In this document: in pieces, positions 63,976 to 64,000 of the stretch
How the letters are laid out: each line of letters opens with the position of its first letter
Position numbering within the stretch: the stretch's first letter is position 1
Source of the DNA: Burkholderiales bacterium
Lineage (GTDB): Bacteria > Pseudomonadota > Gammaproteobacteria > Burkholderiales > Burkholderiaceae_D
Assembly (NCBI GenBank): GCA_016177875.1
Contig: JACOUL010000055.1
Coordinates: 50,408 to 114,407, forward strand
Length of the DNA stretch: 64,000 nucleotides
Direction of reading: 5' to 3'
Position numbers and translations under genes: made by a program
The notes under the pieces: generated by a model
What the model was told of the DNA's origin: nothing
What the model saw: the letters and a program-made list of their open reading frames with translations, nothing else
Database searches by the model: none

Positions 63976-64000
63976 ATGAGTAGTGTTCATCAGAACGTCA
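63976..64000 (+). CDS. Start of an unidentified gene at the window edge
   Basis: AAGGAG nine bases before an ATG, followed by M-S-S-V-H-Q-N-V, then the window ends. Too short to identify. The sequence before it holds an 8-bp inverted repeat: GGGGTTAC at 63907-63914 and GTAACCCC directly before the ATG (63968-63975). In the 275-bp gap from 63701 to here, the only other recognisable signal is the CueR promoter. Confidence 0.4.

Overview
This 64 kb window is chromosomal DNA of a betaproteobacterium, most likely of the order Burkholderiales and probably Oxalobacteraceae-like (Herminiimonas/Collimonas type). The evidence is gene order and protein families: ptsN-hprK-rapZ, ychF-pth-rplY-prs-tRNA-Gln-ispE-lolB, ftsY-ftsE-ftsX-rpoH, a long aa3/caa3 cytochrome oxidase operon with DUF2970, DUF2909 and a 35-residue assembly peptide, and a large FAD/Fe-S oxidoreductase with a DUF3683-type N-terminus. 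The genus is an inference.

Layout. Positions 1-4.7 kb: HIT protein, FAD/Fe-S oxidoreductase and YqaA, all on the minus strand. 4.8-10.6 kb, plus strand: ilvA, queF, ptsN, hprK, rapZ and a LON-substrate-binding-domain protein. 10.6-14.5 kb, minus: mutY, a dynamin-like GTPase and mutM. 14.9-23.9 kb, plus: TPR lipoprotein, lolB, ispE, tRNA-Gln, prs, rplY/ctc, pth, ychF, a MOSC protein and a GGDEF protein. 24-29.1 kb, minus: an unrecognised membrane protein, ferredoxin, coaD, rsmD and two M16 peptidase-family proteins. 29.3-33.2 kb, plus: ftsY, ftsE, ftsX and rpoH, with a perfect CIRCE operator before rpoH. 33.2-42.4 kb, minus: the cytochrome c oxidase locus (coxB, ctaD, small peptide, ctaG, DUF2970, ctaE, SURF1, thioredoxin-like protein, ctaA, ctaB, SCO). 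42.5-48 kb: bioC-like methyltransferase, comF, trmL, PCu(A)C chaperone, asparaginase, hldE-type nucleotidyltransferase and a ferritin-like protein.

From 48 kb to the end lies a copper-handling island: copZ, cueR, copA, a Cys-rich copper storage protein, and a long minus-strand cluster with a CopL-like protein, a CusCBA-type RND efflux system, CusF, DUF411, and Met- or His-rich periplasmic or small proteins. An HD-GYP protein, an SRPBCC protein and an alpha/beta hydrolase are placed at its downstream end. Three promoters (before copZ, copA and the CopL/cus cluster) carry the same MerR-type layout: TTGACC, a 19-bp spacer with a TTCCCA/TGGGA dyad, then a -10 box. They look like one CueR regulon. 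A rubredoxin gene between cueR and copA is broken by a single amber codon at a normally conserved tryptophan.

The least explained structures are non-coding. (1) Two ~267-bp elements (14524-14790 and 45274-45539) have the same three-stem architecture. Each stem is near-perfectly self-complementary, but most stem sequences differ between the copies, while loops and junctions are conserved. (2) A dispersed ~42-bp palindrome occurs in at least six intergenic places, mainly between genes of the cytochrome oxidase operon. (3) A 98-bp MITE-like element with terminal inverted repeats sits between ilvA and queF.
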